A DNA stretch of 64,000 nt from Phenylobacterium sp. Root1290 (lineage in GTDB: Bacteria > Pseudomonadota > Alphaproteobacteria > Caulobacterales > Caulobacteraceae): NCBI RefSeq assembly GCF_001425305.1, contig NZ_LMEE01000003.1:697222-761221 (forward strand), in the 5' to 3' direction. Both the position numbers and the translations under genes were made by a program. The notes beneath the pieces were generated by a model, which saw nothing but the letters and a program-made list of their open reading frames with translations, was not told the DNA's origin and ran no database searches. Of the stretch, positions 55,129 to 63,921 are shown in pieces. The first letter of the stretch is position 1; every line of letters begins with the position of its first letter.

Positions 55129-55865
55129 GCCTCGAAGAACTGAAATCCGCAGGCGAGCGGGGCGGGCGCCGTCAGATTCAGGCGCCCCTCCGATTCACTG
55201 AAGGCGAGGCCGCTGGCCTCGGCCCATCGCCTCAGCGTCGCCAACGAATCCACGCGCACGCAAACGGCGGTGGCGGCTACGTCCCCAAAGGTCGATCGAA
55301 AGCGGTCCGCCGGCCAGTACCCGAACCCTGAGATGTCGAGGACGGCGCTGGCGCGTTGCGCATAGGCGCCGGGCTGCGCATCCCTAAAGATCAGGCCGGT
55401 TAGCGCTGTCGCCGTATTGGGGTGTTCAAACCAGGCGGGCAGCGTGTCCGGGCAGGGATACTGGTGGGCTATGACTGACAGCCCCAGGGGACACACGCGC
55501 TCTCGAATGTCGAACAACTCGAAGTGCTCGTGGCCGAGCTCGGGCGACTGGTCCCAAGCGCGCACGAGCGCATAGGCCGGCCGCTGGCGGAACTCGCCAA
55601 GGCGCTTGGCTGCGCCGGCCAGGTCATCGGTAAGGAAGAGGGCGGCCCCGGGGCTTACCGGCGCCTCAGCCGGCGCTTCTGGCGCATGGAGCAGGTCGAA
55701 CCAGCCGCGCCTCAAGAAGACGCAGCGGCTGGGCCATCGGGCCTCTGGAAAGTCAGGTGAGGTGTAGGCGGCTTGCGGAGAAACCGTGAAGCCCAGCATC
55801 GAGAACGCCGCCGCGGTCGCCGCCATGTCGGGGCCGGGAAATGGAATGTGATCGAGCGGCAGCAT
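55125..55865 (-). CDS. Glyoxalase-like (VOC) domain protein
   Basis: A 246-residue protein of the glyoxalase-like (VOC superfamily) fold. MLPLDHIPFPGPDMAATAAAFSMLGFTVSP gives the usual H-x-x... metal/turn start. A second half begins at about residue 140 (TALTGLIFRD...). Activity unknown. ATG 55865 has AAAGGGG upstream; a longer start at 55958 adds an Arg-rich, unconserved leader. Its stop overlaps that of the Cys-Cys protein gene. Confidence 0.75.
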   Translation of the reverse strand: MLPLDHIPFPGPDMAATAAAFSMLGFTVSPQAAYTSPDFPEARWPSRCVFLRRGWFDLLHAPEAPAEAPVSPGAALFLTDDLAGAAKRLGEFRQRPAYALVRAWDQSPELGHEHFELFDIRERVCPLGLSVIAHQYPCPDTLPAWFEHPNTATALTGLIFRDAQPGAYAQRASAVLDISGFGYWPADRFRSTFGDVAATAVCVRVDSLATLRRWAEASGLAFSESEGRLNLTAPAPLACGFQFFEA

Positions 55866-56073
55866 GGCCCGGGCCCCTTTGCAGGGGGCGATCATGGGGC
55901 GTCGCGTCAGACGCGCAAGCACTGCGATGGGGTCGCTGATACGGGCGAGACCCCCCAACTGCCGTTCCAGTCCCGCGACAGCGCCGCGGGTTCGCTGGAG
56001 GGATAGAGCCAGCGTCGCCCCAGCTTGACCATATGACGCTATGCCGCGCGGCCGCGACGATCGGCGCCGTTCC
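55866..56073. other. Intergenic region upstream of the glyoxalase-like gene
   Basis: 208 bases between two minus-strand genes. No hairpin with a T-run, tRNA or small coding frame is apparent; it presumably holds the promoter of the VOC gene. Confidence 0.4.
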
Positions 56074-58950
56074 CTATTTCTTGGCCGGAACGACCTCTAG
56101 CATCCACATGGAGTCGTCCGTCAGCACCGCTTGAGCGGCGCGCTGGACGTCGGCCGCGGTAACCCTTTCGGTGCCAGGGATCAGGCCGCGGGTAGCGTCC
56201 AGGCGGCGCGGGTCGGTCTGCGCGCCAGACAGTTCGCCCACCCAGTAGCCGTTCGTTTCCCTGGCCTTCTCGATCTGGTCGATCCGCGGCTTCTTGGCGC
56301 GGGCCAGTTCGTCGGCGCTGATCGGCTTGTCGCGCAGATCGGCGGCGATCTTCTTCACGTCGGCGAAGAAATCGGGAAGCTTGGCGGGCGGAATCTCGAC
56401 GCTGGCCGAGACGTAGCCCCAGCGCGGCCAGACCATGCTGTGATTGTAGACGACGCTGGGCGAGTAGGTCGCGCCTTGCGCCTCACGCAGCTCCTCGACC
56501 AGACGAAGCTCCAGCACCTCGCCCATGACCGCTGTGTCGCGCGCCTTCTGAGGATCGGCGAAGAAGTCGTTGGTGCGCCAGGCGATGTAGCCGATCGATT
56601 GGTCAGCCCGTCCCTTGTGGGTGAGCACGACCGGCTTCTGGACGCCGTCCGGGAAGCCGACCTCGCGCTGCCCGGGGGCGGCGGGCGCGCCGGCCCGGGC
56701 GGGCAGGGCGCCGAAGGTGCGCGCCACGGCTTCGGTGGCCTTCTCGACCGTGGTGTCGCCGACGACGACGATCTCGATCGATCCGTCCGCCAGCGCGGGC
56801 GCGATCATGCTTTTGAAGTCGTCGAGCTTGGCGTCGGCGATCTGCTCGCGCGATGGGAAGACCCAGCGCTTGTCGCCAGGGTGCAGCAACGCCGACAGGT
56901 CCCGGCTGAGGACGCCGGAGTCGGTGGACTCGTATTGATCGTTGGCGGTCTGATAGGCGCCTTGCAGACGCTTGAACGCCTCGGTCCGCCAGCCGGGCTC
57001 TGCCACGTATGCGGCCAGCACCTGCATCTGGACGTCGAGATCCTCGGGGCGGGTGACGCCGCTGAACACGAAGGCGTCGTCGGCGATCCCGAACTGGGCG
57101 CCATAGACGCGGCTGGCCAGGACACGCTCCATGTCCTCGGCGCTGATCTGCTTGAGGCCGCCTTCCACATAGGCGCCGGACGCCCAGCCGAGGGTCTGAG
57201 CATCTTTGGAGAGATCCAGGCGGCCGTCTCCGACATTCACCCGGACTTGGATCTCATCATCCTTGAAGCGCGTTGGCTTCACCGTCAGCCGTACGCCGTT
57301 GTCGAACCGGACGAAGGTGGCGTCGATGTCGGGGGCGTCCTTGGTCTCGACGACCTTTCCCGCACCGCCGAACGATGTGTAGGGCCAGGTGACTTCGCTC
57401 GCCGCGGCGGGCTCGGCGACGGCGACCTTGCGGGAGGCCTCGAGCTCGGCCAGGAGAGCGGCTTCACCCCCCTCGATCGGGCGGGGCGAAGCCATGAACA
57501 GCAACGGGCCCTCGCCCTTGAAGGTGGCCTTCAGAGCGTTCGAGACCTGCTCGGCCTTGAGGTCCTTCACGGTCGCTTCGAACAGGGCCAGGTCCTGGGC
57601 GGGATCGGTGACGACTTCACGCTCTCCCAGCGAGCCGACGATCTCGCCCGCCAGCTGAGCAGGGGTGCGGGTGGCCGCGCCGGCGGCGTCGGCCTTCAGA
57701 CTGGCGCGGTACTCGGCGATCTCGCGGTCGAGCTCGTCCTGGCGCACGCCGAACTGCACGGCCCGTCGCTGTTCCTGCTCGGCCGCGGCCAGGGCCTCGC
57801 GCCAGCGTCCGGGCTCGGCGTTGACGATCAGCAGCGTGGCCTCGGCGGCGTCGTACTCGTTGTTCTTGAACACGCCTGACGCGATGAACGGCGGCTGGCC
57901 CGCGCGGGCCAGCCCCTGCAGGCGCCGATTGAGCACCGAGAAGCCCAGTTGCTCGACCAGGTCGGCCTTGCGCTTGGCGGTGGTGTCGAGCGCCAGATCA
58001 GGACCGCGCAGCCAGGCCATCTGCATCGACAGCGGCGCGCCGGCCTCGACGACGAGCTTCGCCTCGGTCTTGCGCGGCTGAAGCTGGCCGAGCTTCGGGG
58101 CTTCGCCTGCGGCGCCGGTCGGCGTCCAGTCGCCGAACTTGGCCTTGATCTTGGCCTCCATCGCATCGACGTCGAAGTCGCCGACGGCGACCAGTACCGC
58201 GCGCTCGGGGCGATAGTAGCGATGATAGAAGTCGGTGAATTCCGCCGCCGGCGCCGTCTGCAGCACCTCGACCTTGCCGATCGGATAGCGCGTGGGCGGT
58301 CGTTGATCCTTCAGGAAGAAGCCAAGGCGTTCCTGGTAGATGCGATAGGGCGGGGTGTCGCGCGCCCGTTCCTCGGACAGCACCACGCCGCGCTCACGGT
58401 CGATCGCGCCCTGGTCGAGGGTCAGGTTGCCCGCCGCCTCGCGCATCAGCATCAGGGCGGTGTCGACGGTCTCGTCGTTGGTCCGCGGCAGGTCCAGCTT
58501 ATAGATCGTCTCGTCGAAGTTCGTGGAGGCGTTGGTGTCCGCCCCGAACGCGAGGCCGAGGCGCTCCAGGATCTTGATCATCTCGCCTTCCGGCACGGCC
58601 TTGGAGCCGTTGAAGGCCATGTGCTCGAGGAAGTGCGCCAGACCTTGCTGGGCGTCGGTCTCCATCAGCGAGCCCGCATCGAAACGCAGGCGGATCGCGG
58701 CCTGGCCGGGCGGAATGGACTGCTTGCGGATGGCGTATCGCATGCCGTTTGGCAGGGCGCCGAAGCGGATGCTGGGGTCGGCTTCGACGTCGGATCTGGC
58801 CTGCGCCCATTCACCCGGCTTCAGTGCGACCGCCGCCGTCGCCGGGGCCTCCTTGCCGCGTCCCAGCTTCGGAAGGGGAAAGCTGGAGGCGTCCACGGGA
58901 AGGGACAGAGCGATAGCGAGCGCGGAAGCCGCGCTGAAGAGACGTCGCAT
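56074..58950 (-). CDS. M16-family zinc metallopeptidase
   Basis: A 958-residue secreted peptidase. The signal peptide is MRRLFSAASALAIALSLPVDA; the first M16 domain bears HFLEH (His106, Glu109, His110) with the distal Glu in the following MREAAGNLTLDQGAIDRERGVVLSEER region. A second, inactive M16 domain spans about 520-940. It is a full-length pitrilysin/insulinase-like enzyme with both halves in one chain, expected in the periplasm. It lies 91 bases downstream of hfaD on the same strand and may be read through from it. Confidence 0.93.
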   Translation of the reverse strand: MRRLFSAASALAIALSLPVDASSFPLPKLGRGKEAPATAAVALKPGEWAQARSDVEADPSIRFGALPNGMRYAIRKQSIPPGQAAIRLRFDAGSLMETDAQQGLAHFLEHMAFNGSKAVPEGEMIKILERLGLAFGADTNASTNFDETIYKLDLPRTNDETVDTALMLMREAAGNLTLDQGAIDRERGVVLSEERARDTPPYRIYQERLGFFLKDQRPPTRYPIGKVEVLQTAPAAEFTDFYHRYYRPERAVLVAVGDFDVDAMEAKIKAKFGDWTPTGAAGEAPKLGQLQPRKTEAKLVVEAGAPLSMQMAWLRGPDLALDTTAKRKADLVEQLGFSVLNRRLQGLARAGQPPFIASGVFKNNEYDAAEATLLIVNAEPGRWREALAAAEQEQRRAVQFGVRQDELDREIAEYRASLKADAAGAATRTPAQLAGEIVGSLGEREVVTDPAQDLALFEATVKDLKAEQVSNALKATFKGEGPLLFMASPRPIEGGEAALLAELEASRKVAVAEPAAASEVTWPYTSFGGAGKVVETKDAPDIDATFVRFDNGVRLTVKPTRFKDDEIQVRVNVGDGRLDLSKDAQTLGWASGAYVEGGLKQISAEDMERVLASRVYGAQFGIADDAFVFSGVTRPEDLDVQMQVLAAYVAEPGWRTEAFKRLQGAYQTANDQYESTDSGVLSRDLSALLHPGDKRWVFPSREQIADAKLDDFKSMIAPALADGSIEIVVVGDTTVEKATEAVARTFGALPARAGAPAAPGQREVGFPDGVQKPVVLTHKGRADQSIGYIAWRTNDFFADPQKARDTAVMGEVLELRLVEELREAQGATYSPSVVYNHSMVWPRWGYVSASVEIPPAKLPDFFADVKKIAADLRDKPISADELARAKKPRIDQIEKARETNGYWVGELSGAQTDPRRLDATRGLIPGTERVTAADVQRAAQAVLTDDSMWMLEVVPAKK

Positions 58951-59040
58951 CAGAAGTTACGGATCCGAGACCAGTTAAGCTGGGAGCATGCGCAGGCCAG
59001 AGTGGCCTTCGCAAGGCGCGGTTGCGGCGCAGAATGGCGG

Positions 59041-60276
59041 CTATTGGCCGGAAGGACGGCTGACGTAGTAGGTCGCCGAATTGCCGACGGCGTTGGCGAC
59101 GCCGCGGGCCGACCGGCCGGATGTAACATTGACCACGCTCTGCGCGCCGACGTCGGCGCTGTTGGTCTGGTCGTTGTTGACGTCGAGCCGGCCCTGGCAA
59201 TCGGAGCAGGCGTAGCCGGTGACCGAGTTGCCATAGGCGGTGGAGCTGACCTGGGCGTCGTAGCCTTCCGTGCCGTCGAAGCGGGCGACCGCTTCGATGC
59301 CGCCGCCGTCATTGCTCTGCACGGTGTCGAGCAGCAGCTCCCCGCCGATGTCGCCGGCGACGATGGCGTTGCCGACGCCGTAGGCCGACGCCGAGGCCGC
59401 ACCGTATTGATAGGCCGAAGAGGCCGTCTGAGCGCGGACATAGGCCTGGTTGCTCTGGCGCGAGGTGACGTCGAGCAGATGGCCCTCGTTGACGGCGTTG
59501 ACGTTGTTGCCGGCGGCCGTGGAGCTGGTGACGGCGTCCTGGACGTTGGCGAAGGCGGTGAACTGCGCAGCCTGGGTCAGGGGCGCGACATTGTTCTGGT
59601 CGACGATGATGCGCGCGGCCGAGCCGTTGACGCCCGAGAGGGTGACGTCATTGGCCGCGGTCGTCGCCGAGTAGCTGGCCGTGCCCTCGACGTAGCCGTA
59701 GACGCCGCCGCCGTCCGTGGTGACGGTCGCGGCGTTGGTCTGGCTCGTGCGCACTCCGGCCGAGCCGTACTCCAGTCCGATCGCCTGCGCGTTGCCGGCG
59801 GCCTGGGTCTGGCTGGCGATCTCGCCCGTGCGGCCGCCCGGCGCCTCGGTATGGCTGTGGGCGGTGACGGCGGCTGCGCCGGTCGCCTGAGTGTAGACCC
59901 CGGTGATGGTCGCGCCATAGGCGCTGGCCAGGCCCGAATTGCCGGTGGCCTTGGTCGAAAGGCTGGTCGTCTGGCCCGAGCTCGACGCCACGTCGAGCCG
60001 GGTGTCGGCCGTCACCTGTCCCTGCGTCTCCTGGTAGGAGCGCATGTCGGCGTCGTAGCGGCTGGCGGCGGCCGAATAGGCGTTGCCGCTGGCGGTCGAG
60101 GCGCCGGTGGTGAAGTCGCTGACCTCGACGACGTTCAACGTCTGCTGGCTGAAGACGTCGCCGAGCTGGATCTGGTTGTTAAGGACCGCGCTGGGCGGCG
60201 TCTGGCTAGTAGCGGCTTGGCACGGAAGAATCGCGGCGAACGTTCCAACGAGAAGGATCTTCGCGCGTCTGACCAT
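59041..60276 (-). CDS. hfaD: Holdfast anchor protein HfaD
   Basis: A 411-residue exported protein: signal peptide MVRRAKILLVGTFAAILPCQA, then a repetitive beta-rich body dominated by Ala, Thr, Ser, Asn and Gln with many xAxGNAxA and QTNxAxV units, as expected of the amyloid/adhesin-like outer-membrane protein HfaD that ties the holdfast to the cell. It is third in the hfaA-hfaB-hfaD order. Its start lies inside the 3' end of hfaB (71-base overlap); an alternative start at 60309 would extend the overlap and put residues before the signal peptide. Identification rests on operon order and composition. Confidence 0.85.
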   Translation of the reverse strand: MVRRAKILLVGTFAAILPCQAATSQTPPSAVLNNQIQLGDVFSQQTLNVVEVSDFTTGASTASGNAYSAAASRYDADMRSYQETQGQVTADTRLDVASSSGQTTSLSTKATGNSGLASAYGATITGVYTQATGAAAVTAHSHTEAPGGRTGEIASQTQAAGNAQAIGLEYGSAGVRTSQTNAATVTTDGGGVYGYVEGTASYSATTAANDVTLSGVNGSAARIIVDQNNVAPLTQAAQFTAFANVQDAVTSSTAAGNNVNAVNEGHLLDVTSRQSNQAYVRAQTASSAYQYGAASASAYGVGNAIVAGDIGGELLLDTVQSNDGGGIEAVARFDGTEGYDAQVSSTAYGNSVTGYACSDCQGRLDVNNDQTNSADVGAQSVVNVTSGRSARGVANAVGNSATYYVSRPSGQ

Positions 60277-61213
60277 TGTTGGTGCCCAGGTTGTTGTAGG
60301 CCGGAACATAGCCGCCGGTGGTGCCGACGGAGCCGATGGCGCCCAGCGGATCGTAGGCGAGGCAGGCCTCGGGACCGGGCATGCCGTAAAGGTTGGCGGT
60401 CATCTCGACGACCGCGCGCTCGACCAGGCTGCGGACCGCAAGCTGCATCGGCTCCAGCGCGCCGGAGCCGGCCGAGATGTCGAACACGTTGCCGTTCAGG
60501 AAGTCGAAGAAGCCGACCCCGACTTCGCGGCCGATCACCTGCTTCTGGTAGGAGATCACATCGACCACCTCCAGCGTGCGGGTATTGATGAGCCGCAGGT
60601 CGAGGCCGATGTTCATCACGAACAGACGGCCGCGGAACGAACCCTTGGGATCCATGGGATCGAGATCGCCGCCGACCACGTCGATGCCTGACGAGCGGAT
60701 GTTGTAGTTCAGCTCGGTGATGCCGCCGGCGACATAGAAGTCCGAGCCCGGCACCTGGCCAGCCAGAATGCGGCGGTAGTCGGCCGCCTGGTCCGGCGCC
60801 GGGTTCGGCGTATCGGAGATCAGCTTGTTGTTGGCGTACTTCAATTCGAGCTCGGACACCGAGGTGTCGAAACGCTCGACCAGCGGCATGCCGGCCTTGG
60901 CGAAGGCCGACATCGCCATCAGCGATGCGCCCTGGGTGATCTTGCGGCCCGAACCGTCCGACTCGGACTTGCCCGTGTAGTCGGCGATGCGGCCGATGGC
61001 GATGCGCGGGGCGACCAGGCGCGTGTTGCGCGCAAAGCCGGCCATGCAGACCAGCGCGTCGGAGTAGGGGGTCGGGTTGGGCGTCACCGTCGCGGTGCCG
61101 ATGCTGCGGGCGTAGTTGCCGCCCGGACCGGCGATCGGGATAGCGCAGGCGGATAGGGCGATAGCCGCGACGCTGAGCAGCGCGCTGGCCCGCATGACGT
61201 TCTTATTGGCCAT
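60206..61213 (-). CDS. hfaB: Holdfast anchor secretion lipoprotein HfaB (CsgG-like)
   Basis: A 335-residue outer-membrane lipoprotein with lipobox LSAC (Cys23). The CsgG domain is clear: IAIGRIADYTGK, ITQGASLMAMSAFAKAG, LVERFDTSVSELELKYANNKLI and ISYQKQVIGREVGVGFFDF. By analogy with curli CsgG it forms the pore that exports HfaA and HfaD. Its start overlaps hfaA by 11 bases and its end overlaps hfaD by 71 bases, a tightly coupled operon. Confidence 0.95.
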   Translation of the reverse strand: MANKNVMRASALLSVAAIALSACAIPIAGPGGNYARSIGTATVTPNPTPYSDALVCMAGFARNTRLVAPRIAIGRIADYTGKSESDGSGRKITQGASLMAMSAFAKAGMPLVERFDTSVSELELKYANNKLISDTPNPAPDQAADYRRILAGQVPGSDFYVAGGITELNYNIRSSGIDVVGGDLDPMDPKGSFRGRLFVMNIGLDLRLINTRTLEVVDVISYQKQVIGREVGVGFFDFLNGNVFDISAGSGALEPMQLAVRSLVERAVVEMTANLYGMPGPEACLAYDPLGAIGSVGTTGGYVPAYNNLGTNNGQTREDPSRWNVRRDSSVPSRY

Positions 61214-61640
61214 CGGGCGCGACGCCTCCGTTCAGGGTCGTGCCGGCCGAAACGGCGCCGTTGTTGGTCTGCGTCGAGTTGACGATGACGGTGTTGTAGT
61301 TGCCCTGGGTCACGACGACCAAGCTGTTGCCGATGGCGGTGGAGCCGCCTCCCAGCGAACCGACGCCGGAGTAGGCTTCCCCGGCTCCTGAGCCGAAGGA
61401 GAAGCTGGACTGGTCCTCGCCGGTCTGGATCAGGCCGTCGATGATCACCCGATTTCCGTTGGCGTCGCGAGTGGCGAAGGTGACCGGATGGTTTTCCGAC
61501 CCGGCCCGGCGGCCGTAGCCGGCGTTAAAGTCCGCGGAATTGGTCGTCATTGACTGTGCATGCGCTGAGGCGACGCCCAGAAGGCTCGCCACGCTGGCGA
61601 ACGCCAGCATACGCAGAGCTGTGGAAGGTGCTGCGGCCAT
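61203..61640 (-). CDS. hfaA: Holdfast anchor protein HfaA (curlin-like)
   Basis: A 145-residue secreted subunit. The signal peptide ends ASAHAQ. The mature part has curlin-like strands with Asn/Gln/Gly/Ser (GNSLVVVTQGNYNTVIVNSTQTN), fitting the amyloid-like HfaA that attaches the holdfast to the stalk tip or pole. ATG 61640 is chosen over 61688 because it gives a standard signal peptide. First gene of hfaABD, about 140 bases from the divergent rhomboid gene. Confidence 0.9.
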   Translation of the reverse strand: MAAAPSTALRMLAFASVASLLGVASAHAQSMTTNSADFNAGYGRRAGSENHPVTFATRDANGNRVIIDGLIQTGEDQSSFSFGSGAGEAYSGVGSLGGGSTAIGNSLVVVTQGNYNTVIVNSTQTNNGAVSAGTTLNGGVAPDGQ

Positions 61641-61780
61641 GGCCTTGGGAAGTCCCACCCCGTAAAAGACGACGGCCAAGTCGCACATTGCAGTTAGCCC
61701 GGCCGAACTTGAGTGTATCTAAGGGTCAGACCCTCGCGATTTGGTTAAGGCGAGCGGAATAAAGTGAACGCCGGTCTGCG

Positions 61781-62440
61781 ATGGCCCGACTTGGAGAGCA
61801 GGACTTGAGCGACCGCGAGCGGCAGCCGATTTTCAACGCCCCCTGGCCGGCGGTCGCAGCGACCCTGGTCATCGTGCTGGGCTACCTCGTCCAGACCTTC
61901 CTGCCGCAGAACTGGCTTCTGCAGTCGTTCGCGTTCTCATCGGCCGGGTTCGAGCAGGGGCGCTGGCAGCTCCTTTTCACCGCCATCTTCCTGCACGGCA
62001 GTTGGGCGCACGCCCTGATGAACGGCGGAGCGGCGCTGGCCTTCGGAACGCCGGTGGCGCGGTACTTCGGCGCCGCCCCGCGCGGGGCGATGGTCTTTCT
62101 GGTCTTCTATCTGCTGTGCGGAGGGCTCGCGAGCCTGGGCTATGGCCTGGTCAATCCCGGCAGCACCACTCTGATGATCGGCGCTTCGGGCGCCGTGGCG
62201 GGGCTCTTCGGCGCTGCGGCGCGATTGATTGGGCGTGAAACGCCGGGGCCGTTCTTCAGCCCGGCGGTGGTGAGCATGACGGTCGCCTGGATCGCCGTGA
62301 ACCTGCTGCTGGCGTTGGTCGGCTTCGCGCCAGGGCTGGGAAACGCCGGGGTGGCGTGGGAAGCGCACATCTTCGGCTACATCGCCGGCCTGCTGCTGAT
62401 CGGCGCCTTCGGACGCTTTGCGCGCCCGCAGCAAGCTTGA
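61781..62440 (+). CDS. Rhomboid-family intramembrane serine protease
   Basis: A 219-residue protein with six predicted helices. Catalytic Ser136 sits in GASGAVAGLFGA and His196 in WEAHIFGYIAG, forming the rhomboid dyad. The HGSWAHALMNGGAALAFG segment (72-89) carries the conserved H-xxx-HxxxN pattern. ATG 61781; TTG 61805 is a less likely start. Substrates unknown. Confidence 0.93.
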   Translation: MARLGEQDLSDRERQPIFNAPWPAVAATLVIVLGYLVQTFLPQNWLLQSFAFSSAGFEQGRWQLLFTAIFLHGSWAHALMNGGAALAFGTPVARYFGAAPRGAMVFLVFYLLCGGLASLGYGLVNPGSTTLMIGASGAVAGLFGAAARLIGRETPGPFFSPAVVSMTVAWIAVNLLLALVGFAPGLGNAGVAWEAHIFGYIAGLLLIGAFGRFARPQQA

Positions 62441-62514
62441 CGTTTTCGCGAGAACGTTGATTTCCCTGACGTCCTGCGCGACGCTTGCCTGACGGTGTCA
62501 GGGAGAACGTGCAG

Positions 62515-62943
62515 ATGCTTGTGTCTCAGATCCTCAAGACCAAGGGCGACCTCGTCTTTACCGTCGGTCCGGCGGAAACCGTCGGCGCGATCTGCGCCTT
62601 GCTACATTCACGCAAGGTCGGCGCGATGGTCGTTCTCGATAACGACCGCGTGGTCGGCATCGTCTCGGAGCGGGATCTCGTGAGCGCGCTGGCCAGCGAA
62701 GGCGCTGGGGCGCTCGCCAAGCCGGTGTCGGCGTTCATGACGCACGACGTGATCTTCGCCGATCCGAGCGAGACGGTGAACTCGCTTCTCAGCCGCATGA
62801 CCGATCGCCGAATCCGCCATCTGCCGGTCTGCGTGGCCGATCGGCTGGTCGGGATTGTCTCGATCGGCGACCTGGTGAAGTGGAAGATCTCCGAGGTCGA
62901 GGCCGAGGCTGACGGCCTCAAGGCCTACATTGCGACCGGCTGA
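62515..62943 (+). CDS. CBS-pair domain protein
   Basis: A 142-residue protein consisting of two CBS motifs (about 8-60 and 72-130): VGAMVVLDNDRVVGIVSERDLVSAL and IRHLPVCVADRLVGIVSIGDLVKWKI. The pair binds adenosyl nucleotides in many members. ATG 62515 follows AGGGAGA by nine bases; GTG 62509 is possible. No fused effector domain is present, so it may act on a partner. It converges with the Rrf2 gene. Confidence 0.9.
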   Translation: MLVSQILKTKGDLVFTVGPAETVGAICALLHSRKVGAMVVLDNDRVVGIVSERDLVSALASEGAGALAKPVSAFMTHDVIFADPSETVNSLLSRMTDRRIRHLPVCVADRLVGIVSIGDLVKWKISEVEAEADGLKAYIATG

Positions 62944-62947
62944 GGGA

Positions 62948-63382
62948 TCAGCTGGCGAAGACCTCGGCGCCCCCCGAGTCGGCTGCGTCGGCCAGGCTGT
63001 AGCCCTCAAGCACTTCCGACGTGGCGTCGCGTGCGCGCAGAAGTGCGTCACGCAGCGCGCAAGTCGCCAGGTCCGGACAGTCCTCGCATTTGCGAAATGA
63101 CAGGCGGCTGACGCAGGGCGCCAGAGCCAGCGGGCCGTCGATGACCCGGATGACTTCAGCAAAGCTGATCTCCACGGGCGGGCGAGCGAGGGTGTAGCCG
63201 CCGAACTTGCCGCGACGGCTGACCACGATCCGGTTGCGCGCGAGCTCCAGCAGAATCGCCTCGAGAAACTTGCGCGGCGCATCGGCGCGGGCCGCCAGTT
63301 CTCCAGAGGTCACCTGGGCGCCGCCCGCGCGGGCCAGTTCGACGAGTGCGCGCAGCGCGTAGCGGGCCTTTTGCGAGAGCAT
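62948..63382 (-). CDS. Rrf2-family Fe-S transcription regulator
   Basis: A 144-residue DNA-binding protein: MLSQKARYALRALVELA is the standard Rrf2 opening, followed by a winged helix (SRRGKFGGYTLARPP). Cys90, Cys99, Cys102 and Cys108 (APCVS...RKCEDCPDLATC) form an iron-sulfur-binding cluster resembling IscR, NsrR or RirA but with four cysteines. Possible target is iron-sulfur or cysteine metabolism; none of its neighbours is obviously regulated. Confidence 0.92.
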   Translation of the reverse strand: MLSQKARYALRALVELARAGGAQVTSGELAARADAPRKFLEAILLELARNRIVVSRRGKFGGYTLARPPVEISFAEVIRVIDGPLALAPCVSRLSFRKCEDCPDLATCALRDALLRARDATSEVLEGYSLADAADSGGAEVFAS

Positions 63383-63534
63383 TGTTTCTATATGTCTCCT
63401 GGTCTCGCCCCTTAAATGACGCCGCGAGGCTTTCTACAAGGTGTGTGACGCGTCTCGCGCGCTGCCCACGACTGAGAATGCGCGCGCTGTGCAGAGTTCT
63501 CCCCACCATCTTCATCGAAGCGTCATGAGTGCTG

Positions 63535-63563
63535 TTGACTCCCCCCGGGCAGGGGCCTAGACA
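63535..63563 (+). promoter_or_regulatory. rrn promoter copy 1
   Basis: TTGACT (63535-63540), 17-base spacer, TAGACA (63558-63563), followed by the GC-rich GCCGCCTCC. The layout is repeated downstream twice. Confidence 0.8.
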
Positions 63564-63715
63564 GCCGCCTCCTCGGACGGGTCGCCGCCGGGACGGACTG
63601 AAGAGATCCCTTGGATCACTTGGGTTTGCCGATGGCGAAGCGGTTGAGGTTCGATCCGTTTTCGGATGTTTTCCGGTTCTTCCGGAGCTTCCGAAAAGAA
63701 GCTGAAAAAGCCGGG

Positions 63716-63744
63716 TTGACGAGGATGGGGCGGCCCTCTAGATA
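63716..63744 (+). promoter_or_regulatory. rrn promoter copy 2
   Basis: TTGACG (63716-63721), 17-base spacer, TAGATA (63739-63744), then the same GCCGCCTCC. The surroundings are near-copies of the first promoter. Confidence 0.85.
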
Positions 63745-63892
63745 GCCGCCTCCCTGGACGGGGACGCCGCCGGGACGAACTGGAGAAGACCTTGGTTTTC
63801 TTAAGTTTGCAGGCGTCGGAACGGTTCAGGTGTCGGCCATTTCGGGCGGTTCGGGTTGATCTCGAAGTTCTCGGAAAGACTGAAAAGTCTGG

Positions 63893-63921
63893 TTGACAGA
63901 AACGGGGCGGCCCCCTAGATA
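63893..63921 (+). promoter_or_regulatory. rrn promoter copy 3
   Basis: TTGACA (63893-63898), exact 17-base spacer, TAGATA (63916-63921), then GCCGCCTCC: the best match of the three, and closest to the rRNA leader. The GC-rich discriminator after -10 is typical of stringently controlled promoters. Confidence 0.88.

Noticed and set aside
57949..60588. 879-codon frame antisense to the M16 peptidase and hfaD genes
   Set aside because: Sense-strand genes have catalytic motifs, signal peptides and operon structure; the antisense translation is low-complexity Arg/Gly/Val.
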